Of a stretch of DNA of 64,000 bases, positions 21,034 to 31,018 are shown piece by piece. Positions within the stretch are counted from its first letter, which is position 1, and each line of letters opens with the position of its first letter. This DNA comes from Pseudomonas sp. URIL14HWK12:I12. Lineage in GTDB: Bacteria > Pseudomonadota > Gammaproteobacteria > Pseudomonadales > Pseudomonadaceae. The DNA is taken from the NCBI RefSeq assembly GCF_003097135.1, contig NZ_QEQL01000002.1, positions 434,001 to 498,000 of the forward strand, read 5' to 3'. The notes beneath the pieces were generated by a model. That model was not told where the DNA came from. It saw only the letters and a list, made by a program, of their open reading frames with translations, and ran no database searches. Both the position numbers and the translations under genes were made by a program.

Positions 21034-22908
21034 ATGCTGCAAAACATCAGGGACAATTCACAAGGGTGGATTGCCAAGACCATCATCGGCCTCATCGTCG
21101 TGCTGATGGCGCTGACCGGCTTCGAGGCGATATTCCGGGCAGCCAGCCACAGCCAGGATGCTGCCAAGGTCAATGGTGATGAAATTACCCAAGCCGATCT
21201 CAGCCAAGCGGTAGAAATGCAAAGGCGCCAGCTCATGCAACAGCTGGGCAAGGATTTCGACCCCGCATTACTGGATGAGAAGCTGCTTCGTGACGCAGCG
21301 CTCAAAGGCCTGATCGACCGCAAGCTGCTCTTGCAGGGCGCCCAGGATGCCAAGTTCTCCTTCTCGGAGGCTGCACTGGACCAAGTGATCCTGCAGACGC
21401 CTCAGTTCCAGGTCGACGGGAAATTCAATGCCGATCTGTTCGACCAGCAGATCCGCCAGATGGGTTTCACCCGCCTGCAGTTCCGCGACATGCTGCGCCA
21501 GGAAATGCTCATCGCCCAGGTGCGCGCCGGTCTTGCCGGTAGCGGTTTCGTGACCGACGCCGATGTAGAGGCCTATGCGCGCCTCGATAAGCAGTCCCGC
21601 GACTTTGCCACCGTGACCTACAAGGCCGATGCGGCCGTTCAGAAGGTCAGTGATGACGAGGTCAAGGCCTACTACGACGCCCACGCCAAGGAGTTCATGA
21701 GCCCTGACCAGGTGGTGATCGACTATGTGGAGCTGAAAAAGTCCGCGTTCTTCGACAAGGCCACGGTCAGCGACGAGGCTATCGCCGAGCAGTATCAGAA
21801 AGAAATTGCCAACCTGGCCGAACAGCGCGATGCCGCGCACATTCTGGTAGAGGTCAACGACAAGGTCAGCGATGCTGAGGCCAAGGGCAAGATCGAAGCG
21901 ATCGCCGCGCGTATCGCCAAGGGCGAGGATTTCGCAACCGTTGCCCGTGAGACATCTCAGGATTCAGGCTCGGCGCAGAAAGGCGGCGACCTGGGTTATG
22001 CCGGCAAGGGCGTTTACGACCCGGCGTTCGAAGAGGCGCTGTATAGCCTCAAGCAGGGCGAGGTGTCACAGCCTGTGCGCAGCCAGTTCGGTTGGCACCT
22101 CATCAAACTGCTGGGCGTACAGGCGCCGAAGGTGCCTACCTTGGCCAGCCTGAAAGACAAACTCACACGCGAACTCAAGAGCCAACAGGTCGAGCAGTTG
22201 TACGTGGATGCCGCCAAGAAACTCGAAGACTCGGCGTTTGAAGCTTCGGACCTCTCGCAGCCTGCGCAAGAGCTGGGCCTGAAGGTTCAAACGTCGCAAC
22301 CGTTCGGCCGCGATGGAGGCGCAGAAGGCATCACTGCCAACCGCCAGGTCGTGCAGGCGGCTTTCGCCCCGGAAGTACTGGATGAAGGCGCCAACAGCAA
22401 TGCTATCGAGCTCGACCCGGACACCACGGTGGTGGTGCGCGTGAAGGAGCACCGCAAGCCTGAGCAACTGAGCCTGCAGGCGGTCACCGAGCCCATCCGC
22501 AAGGAACTGGCCCGTGAAAAAGCTGCAGACGCGGCCAAGGCCAAAGGTGATGCGTTGATCGCCGGCCTGCGTGACGGCAAGACCAGCCTGGCCGCAACCC
22601 AGGATGGCCAGGCGTGGAAGGTCGTGGAAGCGGCCAGCCGTAGCCAGGACGGTGTGGACCCTAAAGTGCTGCAACAGGTGTTCCAGATGCCCAAGCCTGC
22701 CGAGAAAGGCAAGCCCACCTACGCCGGTGTCAACTTGAACGACGGCAGCTATGTGGTCGTGCGCCTGAACGGTGTCAACGAAGGTCCAGCTCCTAGCGCA
22801 GAGGAGAAGGCCCACTATCGGCAGTTCTTGGCCTCGCGCCATGGCCAACAGGATTTCGCCGCTTACCGCAAGCTGCTCCAAGAGCAGGCCAAGATCGAGC
22901 GTTACTGA
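21034..22908 (+). CDS. ppiD: Periplasmic folding chaperone/peptidyl-prolyl isomerase PpiD
   Basis: A 624-residue inner-membrane-anchored protein: a short cytoplasmic N-terminus, one transmembrane helix (about residues 13-35, AKTIIGLIVVLMALTGFEAIF), a SurA-like chaperone region, a parvulin domain around residues 265-360 (QRDAAHILVEV, GGDLGYAGKGVYDPAFEEAL, VRSQFGWHLIKL) and a helical C-terminal part. It acts near the Sec translocon on emerging outer-membrane proteins. GGGGGAAGC precedes the start. It closes the tig to ppiD block. Confidence 0.95.
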   Translation: MLQNIRDNSQGWIAKTIIGLIVVLMALTGFEAIFRAASHSQDAAKVNGDEITQADLSQAVEMQRRQLMQQLGKDFDPALLDEKLLRDAALKGLIDRKLLLQGAQDAKFSFSEAALDQVILQTPQFQVDGKFNADLFDQQIRQMGFTRLQFRDMLRQEMLIAQVRAGLAGSGFVTDADVEAYARLDKQSRDFATVTYKADAAVQKVSDDEVKAYYDAHAKEFMSPDQVVIDYVELKKSAFFDKATVSDEAIAEQYQKEIANLAEQRDAAHILVEVNDKVSDAEAKGKIEAIAARIAKGEDFATVARETSQDSGSAQKGGDLGYAGKGVYDPAFEEALYSLKQGEVSQPVRSQFGWHLIKLLGVQAPKVPTLASLKDKLTRELKSQQVEQLYVDAAKKLEDSAFEASDLSQPAQELGLKVQTSQPFGRDGGAEGITANRQVVQAAFAPEVLDEGANSNAIELDPDTTVVVRVKEHRKPEQLSLQAVTEPIRKELAREKAADAAKAKGDALIAGLRDGKTSLAATQDGQAWKVVEAASRSQDGVDPKVLQQVFQMPKPAEKGKPTYAGVNLNDGSYVVVRLNGVNEGPAPSAEEKAHYRQFLASRHGQQDFAAYRKLLQEQAKIERY

Positions 22909-22925
22909 TCACGGCCTTTCTACCC

Positions 22926-22959
22926 AGGCCGCTTCAGCTCACGCTGAGGCGGCCTTTTT
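22926..22959 (+). terminator. Intrinsic terminator after ppiD
   Basis: GGCCGCTTCAGC pairs with GCTGAGGCGGCC (one wobble) around a TCAC loop, ending in TTTTT. It lies about 20 bases after the ppiD stop and marks the right boundary of the block. Confidence 0.9.
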
Positions 22960-23101
22960 ATGGGCCATGAAAAGGCATGCGCATAGCGACAGCGGTGGCC
23001 TTATTCCACAAAGACATAGCGTGTGCACATTCGGTGATAGGGGCTGTGGACGTTTGCCGGTATGATAGGCGCCCTCCGAATTCCGGAATTGCGAACACGC
23101 C

Positions 23102-24004
23102 ATGACTTTGCAATACCCCACCATCGCCGACTGCATCGGCAACACTCCGCTGGTGCGCCTGCAGCGCATGGGCGCTGGCACGAGCAACACACTGTTGCTC
23201 AAGCTTGAGGGCAACAACCCAGCGGGTTCGGTGAAAGACCGCCCGGCGTTGTCAATGATCGACCGTGCCGAAGCGCGCGGCCAGATCGCCCCCGGCGATA
23301 CCCTTATCGAAGCGACGTCGGGTAATACGGGCATCGCCCTGGCCATGGCTGCCGCAATCAAGGGTTACAAGATGATCCTGATCATGCCAGACAACTCTAC
23401 CGCCGAACGCAAGGCCGCAATGGCGGCCTACGGGGCCGAGTTGATCCTGGTTACCCGCGAGCAGGGCATGGAGGGCGCCCGCGACATGGCCGACCGCATG
23501 CAGCGAGAGGGTCGCGGCAAGGTGCTCGACCAGTTCGGCAACGGTGACAACCCGGAAGCCCACTACCGGGGCACGGGCCCCGAGCTTTGGCGGCAAACCG
23601 CAGGCAGCATCACTCATTTCGTCAGCTCCATGGGTACCACGGGTACCATCATGGGCAACTCCCGTTACCTCAAGGAACAGAACCCGGCCATTCAGATCAT
23701 CGGCCTGCAGCCAGTTGAGGGGGCGTCGATTCCCGGCATCCGTCGCTGGCCAGCCGAGTACCTGCCCCGCATCTTCGAGGCGGAACGAGTCGACCGCATC
23801 ATCGACATGGGGCAAGCCGAAGCGGAGGATGTCACCCGCCGGCTGGCGCGCGAGGAGGGCATTTTCTGCGGGGTTTCGTCTGGTGGCGCTGTCGCTGGAA
23901 TGTTGCGCCTGAACCAGGAGCTGGAAAACGCCGTGATCGTTGCGATCATCTGCGACCGCGGTGACCGCTACCTGTCCAGCGGCCTTTTCGACGCGAGGGC
24001 CTGA
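23102..24004 (+). CDS. cysM: Cysteine synthase B
   Basis: A 300-residue PLP enzyme making cysteine from O-acetylserine and sulfide or thiosulfate. The PLP lysine is Lys45 in [12 protein letters not shown], the substrate loop is [12 protein letters not shown] and the phosphate-binding loop [22 protein letters not shown] is near the C-terminus. The CysM-type KDRPAL, rather than the KDRIGL form of CysK, supports cysM. The stop overlaps the rlmD start by one base (TGATG), the head of a cysM-rlmD-relA-mazG operon. Confidence 0.95.
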   Translation: MTLQYPTIADCIGNTPLVRLQRMGAGTSNTLLLKLEGNNPAGSVKDRPALSMIDRAEARGQIAPGDTLIEATSGNTGIALAMAAAIKGYKMILIMPDNSTAERKAAMAAYGAELILVTREQGMEGARDMADRMQREGRGKVLDQFGNGDNPEAHYRGTGPELWRQTAGSITHFVSSMGTTGTIMGNSRYLKEQNPAIQIIGLQPVEGASIPGIRRWPAEYLPRIFEAERVDRIIDMGQAEAEDVTRRLAREEGIFCGVSSGGAVAGMLRLNQELENAVIVAIICDRGDRYLSSGLFDARA

Positions 24005-25377
24005 TGGCACGGCGTTCCAGCAGCGGCCTGCGATTTCAACCGGCCGGTGGCAGCCGCGCTCCCCAGGTGCCAGTGGGCAAGAAAGCGCGCCTGAGCATCG
24101 AGCGCCTGGCCGGTGATGGCCGTGGCATTGCCTTCCACGAGGGGCGCACCTGGTTCGTGCTCGGCGCCTTGGCAGGCGAAGAGGTCGAAGCACGCGTGCT
24201 CGGCGCCCAAGCGAAGGTGGTCGAAGCGCGTGCCGAGCGCGTGCTCAAGGCCAGCGACCTGCGCCAGCGGCCCGCCTGCCAGCACGCTGGCCACTGTGGC
24301 GGGTGCAGCGTGCAGCATATGCCCCACTCTGAACAACTGGCGTTCAAGCAGCGCCAACTCGCTGAGCAGTTGCAGCGGGTCGCAGGTGTCGAGCCTCTGC
24401 AATGGGCGCCGCCGCTGGTCAGCCCCGCCTTCGGCTACCGGCGACGGGCCCGGGTAGCGGTGCGATGGGACCCCAAGGCGGGGCGACTCGAGGTGGGCTT
24501 CCGCGCCAGCGCCAGCCAGGCCATTGTGGCGCTGAACGAGTGCCCCGTACTGGTACAGCCCTTGCAGTCCATTCTGTTGGACTTGCCCGAGGTTCTGGCC
24601 CGTCTGGGCAGGCCTCAGGTCATCGGCCACGTCGAGCTGTTCAAAGGCACTGCTGTCGCAGTACTGGTGCGCCATGTGGCGCCGTTGGCCGAGGCCGATC
24701 TTGCGCTGCTGAAACACGCGTGCGAGCGCTGGCAGGCTCAGCTGTGGTTGCAAGGGGAAGGCGCGCCTTGCGCGCATGATCCTGGCGCAAGGCTAGGCTT
24801 CGTGCTGGAGCCTTGGGCATTGGAGTTGGCTTGGCGGCCAGGCGACTTCGTTCAAGTGAACGCTTCCATCAATGATGCAATGATCGCTCAGGCACTGGAA
24901 TGGTTGGCGATCGAGCCGGGCGAGCGGGTTCTGGATCTTTTCTGCGGCTTGGGGAATTTTTCCTTGCCGTTGGCGCGTGCCGCAGCCAAGGTAGTTGCAG
25001 TAGAAGGCGTGCAGGAAATGGTCGAGCGCGCACGCGCCAACGCCCGGGCAAATGGCCTGGAGAACGTTGAAGTGCACCGGGCTGACCTCGCCGCGCCGCT
25101 TGTCGATGCTGGATGGGCGCGCGATGGTTTCGATGCGGTGTTGCTTGACCCGCCCCGGGAAGGGGCCTTCGAAGCAGTGCGTGGGTTGGCTGGTTGCGGT
25201 GCTCAGCGGCTGGTTTATGTGTCATGCAACCCGGCCACGCTGGCACGGGATGCAGTTGAATTGCTCAAACAGGGTTATCGTTTGCACAGGGCCGGGGTGC
25301 TCGACATGTTTCCTCAAACCTCCCATGTCGAGGCCATGGCGTTATTCGAGAAGCGCCGGGATGCGCGGATGATCTGA
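24004..25377 (+). CDS. rlmD: 23S rRNA (uracil-1939-C5)-methyltransferase RlmD
   Basis: A 457-residue SAM-dependent RNA methyltransferase. The N-terminal TRAM domain (about residues 20-80) is followed by a 4Fe-4S cluster motif with Cys92, Cys98, Cys101 and Cys180, the SAM motif [23 protein letters not shown] and the catalytic Cys408 in [11 protein letters not shown]. The four cluster cysteines distinguish it from RlmC/TrmA relatives. It overlaps cysM by one base and is followed by relA. Confidence 0.95.
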   Translation: MARRSSSGLRFQPAGGSRAPQVPVGKKARLSIERLAGDGRGIAFHEGRTWFVLGALAGEEVEARVLGAQAKVVEARAERVLKASDLRQRPACQHAGHCGGCSVQHMPHSEQLAFKQRQLAEQLQRVAGVEPLQWAPPLVSPAFGYRRRARVAVRWDPKAGRLEVGFRASASQAIVALNECPVLVQPLQSILLDLPEVLARLGRPQVIGHVELFKGTAVAVLVRHVAPLAEADLALLKHACERWQAQLWLQGEGAPCAHDPGARLGFVLEPWALELAWRPGDFVQVNASINDAMIAQALEWLAIEPGERVLDLFCGLGNFSLPLARAAAKVVAVEGVQEMVERARANARANGLENVEVHRADLAAPLVDAGWARDGFDAVLLDPPREGAFEAVRGLAGCGAQRLVYVSCNPATLARDAVELLKQGYRLHRAGVLDMFPQTSHVEAMALFEKRRDARMI

Positions 25378-25449
25378 CCGGCCCTGGTAGCCACCGGGCC
25401 GGTGAATGTCGGCAAGGCCGCACGCCTTGCCGTAGGGAAGGTAAGCGAC

Positions 25450-27696
25450 ATGGTACAGGTGAGAGCAGAGCAGCCGATCAATACCGACGGCAGCATCAAC
25501 CTCGATGCGTGGCTCGATCATATCGTCAGCGTCGACGCGGCCCTGGACCGCGAGGCGCTCAAGCTGGCCTGCGAATTCACCCGCAGCCTAGACCAGCAGG
25601 ACCCGTCGGCCAAGGAAAGCTGGGCCGATGGCACTTCCAGCTTCCAGGCCGGCCTGGAAATGGCCGAGATCCTGGCCGACCTCAAGCTCGACCAGGATTC
25701 GCTGGTCGCGGCGGTGCTCTATCGCTCTGTGCGCGAAGGCAAAGTGTCCATTGCCCAAGTGGGTGAGCTTTTCGGGGCCGTGGTTGCCAAGCTGGTCGAT
25801 GGGGTGCTGCGCATGGCGGCTATCAGCGCCAGCCTCAGCCCCCGCCAGTCGGCGGTGCTGGGGACGCAGGTGCAGGTAGAAAACCTTCGCAAGATGCTGG
25901 TGGCGATGGTCGACGACGTACGCGTTGCCTTGATCAAGCTAGCCGAGCGCACCTGCGCTATCCGCGCGGTCAAAGGCGCCACCGAGGAAAAGCGCCAGCG
26001 CGTGGCGCGCGAAGTGTTCGACATCTACGCACCGCTGGCCCACCGCCTGGGCATTGGCCACATCAAGTGGGAGCTCGAAGACCTTTCGTTCCGGTATCTG
26101 GAGCCTGACCAGTACAAGCAGATCGCCAAGTTATTGCATGAGCGGAGGCTGGACCGCGAGCGCTTCATCAATGACGTGATGGGCCAGCTTCGCACCGAGC
26201 TGCATGCTACGGGTGTGCACGCCGACATCAGCGGGCGTGCCAAGCACATCTATTCGATCTGGCGCAAAATGCAGCGCAAGGGTCTTGAATTCAGCCAGAT
26301 CTACGACGTTCGCGCGGTGCGGGTGCTGGTGCCTGAGGTTCGTGACTGCTATACCGCCCTGGGGATCGTGCACACACTGTGGCGTCACATTCCCAAAGAG
26401 TTCGACGACTACATCGCCAACCCCAAGGAAAACGGCTACCGCTCCCTGCATACGGCTGTGATCGGCCCTGAGGGCAAGGTGCTGGAGGTGCAGATCCGCA
26501 CCCAGACCATGCATGAGGAAGCAGAGCTGGGCGTGTGTGCCCATTGGCGCTACAAAGGCACTGACGTCAAGTCCAGCTCCAGTCACTACGAGGAAAAAAT
26601 CTCCTGGTTGCGCCAGGTTCTGGAGTGGCACGAGGAGCTGGGTGACATTGGCGGGCTGGCCGATCAGTTGCGCGTTGATATCGAGCCGGACCGCGTCTAT
26701 GTATTCACCCCTGACGGCCATGCCATAGACTTGCCCAAAGGTGCGACGCCGCTGGATTTCGCCTATCGCGTTCACACCGAAATCGGCCATAACTGCCGCG
26801 GCGCCAAGATCAACGGGCGCATCGTACCGCTGAACTACAGCCTGCAGACCGGCGAGCAGGTGGAAATCATCACCAGCAAGCATGGCAACCCCAGTCGGGA
26901 TTGGCTCAACCCCAACCTGGGCTATGTCACTACTTCGCGTGCGCGGGCCAAGATCGTGCATTGGTTCAAGCTGCAGGCACGCGACCAGAACGTCGCCGCT
27001 GGCCGTACGTTGCTCGAGCGAGAGCTGGGCCGGCTCGACCTGCCCCAGGTCGATTACGAGCGCCTGGCCGAGAAAACCAACCTGCGCAGCGCCGAAGACA
27101 TGTTTGCGGCGCTGGGTGCCGGCGACCTGCGCCTGGCTCCGGTGGTCAACAGCGCCCAGCAACTGGTCGAGCCCGAGCGTCAGCCAGAGCCAGCCGACCT
27201 GATCACCCGCCGCCAGCACAGCCTGCCTCGTGGCGGCAAGCGCGGCGATATCCAGATCCAGGGTGTCGGCAACCTAATGACTCAGATCGCCGGGTGCTGC
27301 CAGCCGTTGCCGGGCGACCCGATCGTGGGCTATATCACCCAAGGCCGGGGTGTCAGCATTCACCGCCAGGACTGCGCATCGGTGCTGCAGCTCAGTGGGC
27401 GTGAACCGGAGCGCATCATCCAGGTCAGCTGGGGGCCGGTGCCGGTGCTTACGTACCCGGTAGACATCCTGATCCGTGCCTACGATCGCTCCGGCTTGCT
27501 GCGCGACGTGTCGCAAGTGCTGCTCAACGAGCGTTTGAACGTGCTTGCGGTCAATACCCGCTCGAACAAGGAAGACAACACCGCGACCATGTCGCTGACC
27601 ATCGAGATCCCCGGCCTGGACGCCTTGGGCCGCCTGCTGGGGCGTATCTCGCAGTTGCCGAACATCATCGAGGCGCGTCGCCAGCGCACCACCTGA
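25450..27696 (+). CDS. relA: GTP pyrophosphokinase (stringent-response synthetase) RelA
   Basis: A 748-residue ribosome-associated enzyme that makes (p)ppGpp when uncharged tRNA enters the A site. An N-terminal HD-like region without an intact HD hydrolase motif is followed by the synthetase domain (about residues 230-370, DYIANPKENGYRSLHTAV), TGS (DRVYVFTPDGHAIDLPKGATPLDFAY), a zinc-finger-like region (IAGCCQPLPGDPIVGY) and a C-terminal ACT domain. The ATG at 25450 follows GGGAAGG. The open frame begins 16 codons earlier at a GTG, judged non-coding. Synthetase-only RelA is separate from the bifunctional SpoT. Confidence 0.96.
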   Translation: MVQVRAEQPINTDGSINLDAWLDHIVSVDAALDREALKLACEFTRSLDQQDPSAKESWADGTSSFQAGLEMAEILADLKLDQDSLVAAVLYRSVREGKVSIAQVGELFGAVVAKLVDGVLRMAAISASLSPRQSAVLGTQVQVENLRKMLVAMVDDVRVALIKLAERTCAIRAVKGATEEKRQRVAREVFDIYAPLAHRLGIGHIKWELEDLSFRYLEPDQYKQIAKLLHERRLDRERFINDVMGQLRTELHATGVHADISGRAKHIYSIWRKMQRKGLEFSQIYDVRAVRVLVPEVRDCYTALGIVHTLWRHIPKEFDDYIANPKENGYRSLHTAVIGPEGKVLEVQIRTQTMHEEAELGVCAHWRYKGTDVKSSSSHYEEKISWLRQVLEWHEELGDIGGLADQLRVDIEPDRVYVFTPDGHAIDLPKGATPLDFAYRVHTEIGHNCRGAKINGRIVPLNYSLQTGEQVEIITSKHGNPSRDWLNPNLGYVTTSRARAKIVHWFKLQARDQNVAAGRTLLERELGRLDLPQVDYERLAEKTNLRSAEDMFAALGAGDLRLAPVVNSAQQLVEPERQPEPADLITRRQHSLPRGGKRGDIQIQGVGNLMTQIAGCCQPLPGDPIVGYITQGRGVSIHRQDCASVLQLSGREPERIIQVSWGPVPVLTYPVDILIRAYDRSGLLRDVSQVLLNERLNVLAVNTRSNKEDNTATMSLTIEIPGLDALGRLLGRISQLPNIIEARRQRTT

Positions 27697-27706
27697 AGGA
27701 ACACTG

Positions 27707-28540
27707 ATGTACCGACTCGACGATTTGCTCTACCTGATGGCGCGCCTGCGAGACCCCGATCATGGGTGCCCTTGGGATCTGAAGCAGAACTGGGCCAGCA
27801 TCGTGCCGCATACCCTCGAAGAAGCCTATGAGGTGGCCGACGCCATCGAACAGGGTGACTTCGATCAAGTGCGCGGCGAGCTAGGCGATCTGTTGTTCCA
27901 GGTGGTGTATTACGCGCAACTGGCGAGGGAGGAGGGGCGGTTCGACTTCGAGGCGGTGGTCGACGGCATTACCACAAAGCTGGTGCGCCGCCATCCGCAC
28001 GTTTTTCCCACCGGCGAGCTGCATGCGCCCCTGGATACACCCAAGCTCGACGAAACCCAGGTGAAGAACCGCTGGGAAGAGATCAAGGCCCAGGAGCGTG
28101 CCGAGAAGGCCAACGCGCCTGAGCAGCTTTCGCTGCTCGACGATGTGCCCCTTGCGTTACCCGCGCTATCACGCGCTGCCAAACTGCAAAAGCGCGCCGC
28201 GACCGCCGGTTTTGACTGGCCTGAGGCCCTGCCGGTGGTTGAGAAGATTCGAGAGGAGCTGGACGAAGTCCTTCAGGCGATTGCCAGCGACAATGGCACT
28301 GCGATAGCCGAGGAGGTGGGCGACCTGTTGTTCAGCGTGGTCAACCTGGCCCGCCACCTCAAGGCCGACCCGGAACACGCGCTGCGCCAGGCCAATGCCA
28401 AATTCGAGCGCCGCTTTCGTTATATCGAGCAGGCATTGCGTGAACAGGGCCAGGCCATGGAAGATTGCAGCCTGCAGGCGCTCGATGCCCTATGGGATCA
28501 GGCAAAACGCCTGGAAAAGAACACTCCCGCGTGTGGTTGA
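27707..28540 (+). CDS. mazG: Nucleoside triphosphate pyrophosphohydrolase MazG
   Basis: A 277-residue tandem-MazG protein that hydrolyses NTPs to NMPs and PPi and is linked to ppGpp turnover. The first copy has CPWDLKQNWASIVPHTLEEAYEV with the metal-binding ExxE-type helix (GELGDLLFQVVYYA), and the second repeats it (EVGDLLFSVVNLARHL). It follows relA by ten bases, the arrangement also seen in E. coli, where the two are functionally connected. Confidence 0.95.
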   Translation: MYRLDDLLYLMARLRDPDHGCPWDLKQNWASIVPHTLEEAYEVADAIEQGDFDQVRGELGDLLFQVVYYAQLAREEGRFDFEAVVDGITTKLVRRHPHVFPTGELHAPLDTPKLDETQVKNRWEEIKAQERAEKANAPEQLSLLDDVPLALPALSRAAKLQKRAATAGFDWPEALPVVEKIREELDEVLQAIASDNGTAIAEEVGDLLFSVVNLARHLKADPEHALRQANAKFERRFRYIEQALREQGQAMEDCSLQALDALWDQAKRLEKNTPACG

Positions 28541-28579
28541 AGCGGCCACCGCACCCTGTACGAGCAAGGTAATGAAACG

Positions 28580-29119
28580 ATGAGCCTCTCTCTTCGCGAT
28601 CAATTGTTGAAAGCCGGCCTGGTCAATCAGAAGCAGGTCAAACAAGTCAACAAAGACCAGAAAAAGCAGAAACGCCTAGAGCACAAAGGCCAGGCAGAAA
28701 AAGACGACACCCAGCAGCGGGTCGCCCGCGAAGCGGCGGCGGAAAAAGCGCAACGTGACCTGGAGCTCAACCGTCAGGTGCAGGAAAAAGCCGAGGCCAA
28801 AGCACGGGCAGCGCAGGTCAAGCAGCTGATTGAGGCCACACGCCTACCGAAGCTGACCACCGAAGACTATTACAACTTCGTCGATGACAAGAAGGTGAAG
28901 CGCCTCTCGGTCAACAGCGTGATGCGCAGCAAATTGAGCAACGGGCACCTTGCAATCGTTCATCACGGGGGCGGCTATGAGGTGGTGCCCCGCGAAGCCG
29001 CGCTGAAGATTCAGGAGCGCGATCCCAAGCGTATCGTTTCGCTCAATGATCAGGTCGAGGAAGTCGATGCAGACGATCCATACGCCGCCTACAAGATCCC
29101 TGACGATTTGATGTGGTGA
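28580..29119 (+). CDS. DUF2058 family protein (YaiL-like)
   Basis: A 179-residue, highly charged protein with the family opening SLRDQLLKAGLVNQKQVKQ, a long Lys/Glu/Gln-rich predicted helix or coiled coil (about residues 20-95) and a compact C-terminal region ending YAAYKIPDDLMW. Proteins of this family are described as nucleoprotein- or polysome-associated, but no biochemical role is established. It follows mazG by 40 bases and is probably the last gene of the cysM-rlmD-relA-mazG unit. Confidence 0.85.
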   Translation: MSLSLRDQLLKAGLVNQKQVKQVNKDQKKQKRLEHKGQAEKDDTQQRVAREAAAEKAQRDLELNRQVQEKAEAKARAAQVKQLIEATRLPKLTTEDYYNFVDDKKVKRLSVNSVMRSKLSNGHLAIVHHGGGYEVVPREAALKIQERDPKRIVSLNDQVEEVDADDPYAAYKIPDDLMW

Positions 29120-29208
29120 TCAGCTAGAGCGGTTTAGAGGAAGGCCGGCGTACCCGATGAGCGGAGCATTGTTCATCCGGCTCCGCCGGCATCCTCGATA
29201 CGCAGCAT

Positions 29209-29388
29209 TCAGCCGTGGCGTTGCTGCTCCTGCGCTTCAAGTTCCTGGCGATAGGCATCCGCCTGGCTTTCTTCATGGAAGATACCGACCAGCAAGTCCT
29301 GTTGGTACACGTCCCACAGGCGGGTGCCGGCAGCAACAGCTTCGTGTGATTTATGCGAATCGTCTCGTTCGGTTACTCGTACGGTCAT
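29209..29388 (-). CDS. Small conserved-looking cytoplasmic protein of 59 residues
   Basis: This short gene has strong start evidence: GGAGGA is placed eight bases before the ATG at 29388. The product is acidic and Gln-rich, with a central segment LWDVYQQDLLVGIFHEESQADAYRQELEAQ, ending in a probable helix; the W-D-V-Y followed by GIF and a short helix looks like a small alpha/beta fold of the type annotated as hypothetical in pseudomonads. It converges with the DUF2058 gene, 89 bases away. No function is assigned. Confidence 0.7.
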   Translation of the reverse strand: MTVRVTERDDSHKSHEAVAAGTRLWDVYQQDLLVGIFHEESQADAYRQELEAQEQQRHG

Positions 29389-29597
29389 TCTGAATGTCCT
29401 CCGATAACGGGTTTGCGTCAGATGTGTACACGTCTTCGTTATAGGGTTTGTTAGTCTGCTAAGTAAACCGAGCGATTTTGCAAGAGTGTTTATCTTTTCT
29501 TGAAATAATGGGAAAGCCCAGTAACGGCGCGGGGTGCGGCAGAGTGTCGCAGCCGGTTCGCTTTCGTGAACAATCGTTCATGTGCCCTCCATGAACG

Positions 29598-29623
29598 AAA
29601 AAACCGGGCCTGGGCCCGGTTTC
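29598..29623 (-). terminator. Intrinsic terminator of the purM-purN-DUF3108 transcript
   Basis: Read on the minus strand, AACCGGGC and GCCCGGTT flank a short loop and are followed by a TTTT run, 20-odd bases after the DUF3108 stop codon at 29646. Confidence 0.85.
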
Positions 29624-29645
29624 AAGAGAACATTCAGCAGAGGGG

Positions 29646-30356
29646 TTAGCTTCCTTTGACTGCTTTTCCGTCCACCGTACCGTCCTGCAACATGATGGTG
29701 TATTCCTTACCATCGGTTTCGGTTTGTTGCAGTTGCACCAGTAGGTAATCCCAATCCTTTGCAAACCACATCACTGTGGTGCGTTTGCTCTGGCTTGGGT
29801 CGCGCACGCGCTCGACCTTGATCGCGTCGACTACACCGGCCTTGGTGGTGACTTTCTCGGAGCCCAGCACGCGGAAGTCATAAGTGTCGAGGTCGTCACC
29901 GTCGACCACCTGATAGCTCATGCTCTTCTTGCCTGCTGCGACGTCTTCCTGAAGCGCAAGCTGGTAGCTGGACTTGTCGAGCACGCCATTGTTGAGGGTC
30001 AGGTTCACCGGATCCCCTCGGTCATCGCCGGTGATTTTCTTGGCCGCCCAGTCGAAGTTGAGCTTCACGCTCTTGCTTTTGCCCATCCCGCCACGCTCAT
30101 AGGCATAGCTCTGGGGCAGCACGGCGTTTTTCTCGAATTTGAAGATGCTGCTTTCGCTGAGGCTGGCAATCATCATCGAGGCTTTGAACGCGAGGGTCCA
30201 GGTGCCGTCCGGGTTTGCCTGGAGGCTTCGCTCGGCGCTACCGCTCATGGGCAGTTGTTTCCAGTCGGCGGTGTAGTTGGCGCTGAAAGGCTTGAGGTCA
30301 GCGGCCTGGGCCAGGGGCGCGAGAAGCGCGCAGGCAAGTAGCAGGGCACGACGCAT
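29646..30356 (-). CDS. DUF3108 domain-containing exported protein
   Basis: A 236-residue protein with a signal peptide (MRRALLLACALLAPLAQA, cleavage before ADLKPF) and a beta-rich mature domain with features of DUF3108: FSANYTADWKQLPMSGSAER near the start, and DTYDFRVLGSEKVTTKAGVVDAIKVERVRD towards the end. It is presumably periplasmic; the function is unknown. It sits nine bases after purN on the same strand, an association seen in other pseudomonads but with no known purine-related role. Confidence 0.85.
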   Translation of the reverse strand: MRRALLLACALLAPLAQAADLKPFSANYTADWKQLPMSGSAERSLQANPDGTWTLAFKASMMIASLSESSIFKFEKNAVLPQSYAYERGGMGKSKSVKLNFDWAAKKITGDDRGDPVNLTLNNGVLDKSSYQLALQEDVAAGKKSMSYQVVDGDDLDTYDFRVLGSEKVTTKAGVVDAIKVERVRDPSQSKRTTVMWFAKDWDYLLVQLQQTETDGKEYTIMLQDGTVDGKAVKGS

Positions 30357-30364
30357 AGGTTCTC

Positions 30365-31018
30365 CTAGTGGCGTATCACATGGCCGCTGGCGGGGAGGGG
30401 GTTGGCGTCAAGTTGCACGCTACCGTTGCTGGCCAACTGCAAACGGCCTTCGGCGAACCACCGCACCGCCAGTGGGTAGATCTGATGTTCCCGGGCATGC
30501 ACCCGTTGCGCCAGGCTGCCTGGCGTATCGTTGGAGTCTACCGGGACGACCGCCTGTAGGACCAGAGGCCCCCCATCGAGTTCCTCGGTAACGAAGTGCA
30601 CGCTGCAGCCATGCTCGGCATCGCCTGCTTCCAGCACTCGCTCGTGAGTGTGCAAGCCCTTGTAGAGCGGCAGTAGCGAGGGGTGGATGTTGAGCAGGCG
30701 GCCATGGTAGTGGCGCACGAAGCCAGGGGTCAGGATACGCATGAAGCCAGCCAGCACTACCAGATCAGGTTGGTGCTCGTCGATGGCTGCGATCAGGGCA
30801 CTGTCGAAGGCTTCACGGCCTTCGTATTGGCGATGGTCAAGCACCGCAGTGGCGATGCCTGCTTCGCGAGCGCGCACCAGGCCGTAGGCATCTGCCCGGT
30901 TGGAGACCACTGCGCGCACGCGCGCCGGATTGCCGGCGTGGCGCGTGTCGTCGATCAGTGCCTGCAGATTGCTGCCGGTGCCGGACAGCAGCACCACCAC
31001 ATTACAAGGCTGGGGCAT
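30365..31018 (-). CDS. purN: Phosphoribosylglycinamide formyltransferase PurN
   Basis: A 217-residue enzyme of de novo purine synthesis that formylates GAR using 10-formyl-THF. The motifs VVLLSGTGSNLQALID (phosphate binding), VVLAGFMRILTPGFV, and the catalytic Asn-His-Asp set (NIHPSLLPLYKG, HFVTEELDGGPLV) are intact. The ATG at 31018 is chosen because it overlaps the purM stop by one base (TGATG); the longer frame extends into purM. Confidence 0.96.
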   Translation of the reverse strand: MPQPCNVVVLLSGTGSNLQALIDDTRHAGNPARVRAVVSNRADAYGLVRAREAGIATAVLDHRQYEGREAFDSALIAAIDEHQPDLVVLAGFMRILTPGFVRHYHGRLLNIHPSLLPLYKGLHTHERVLEAGDAEHGCSVHFVTEELDGGPLVLQAVVPVDSNDTPGSLAQRVHAREHQIYPLAVRWFAEGRLQLASNGSVQLDANPLPASGHVIRH

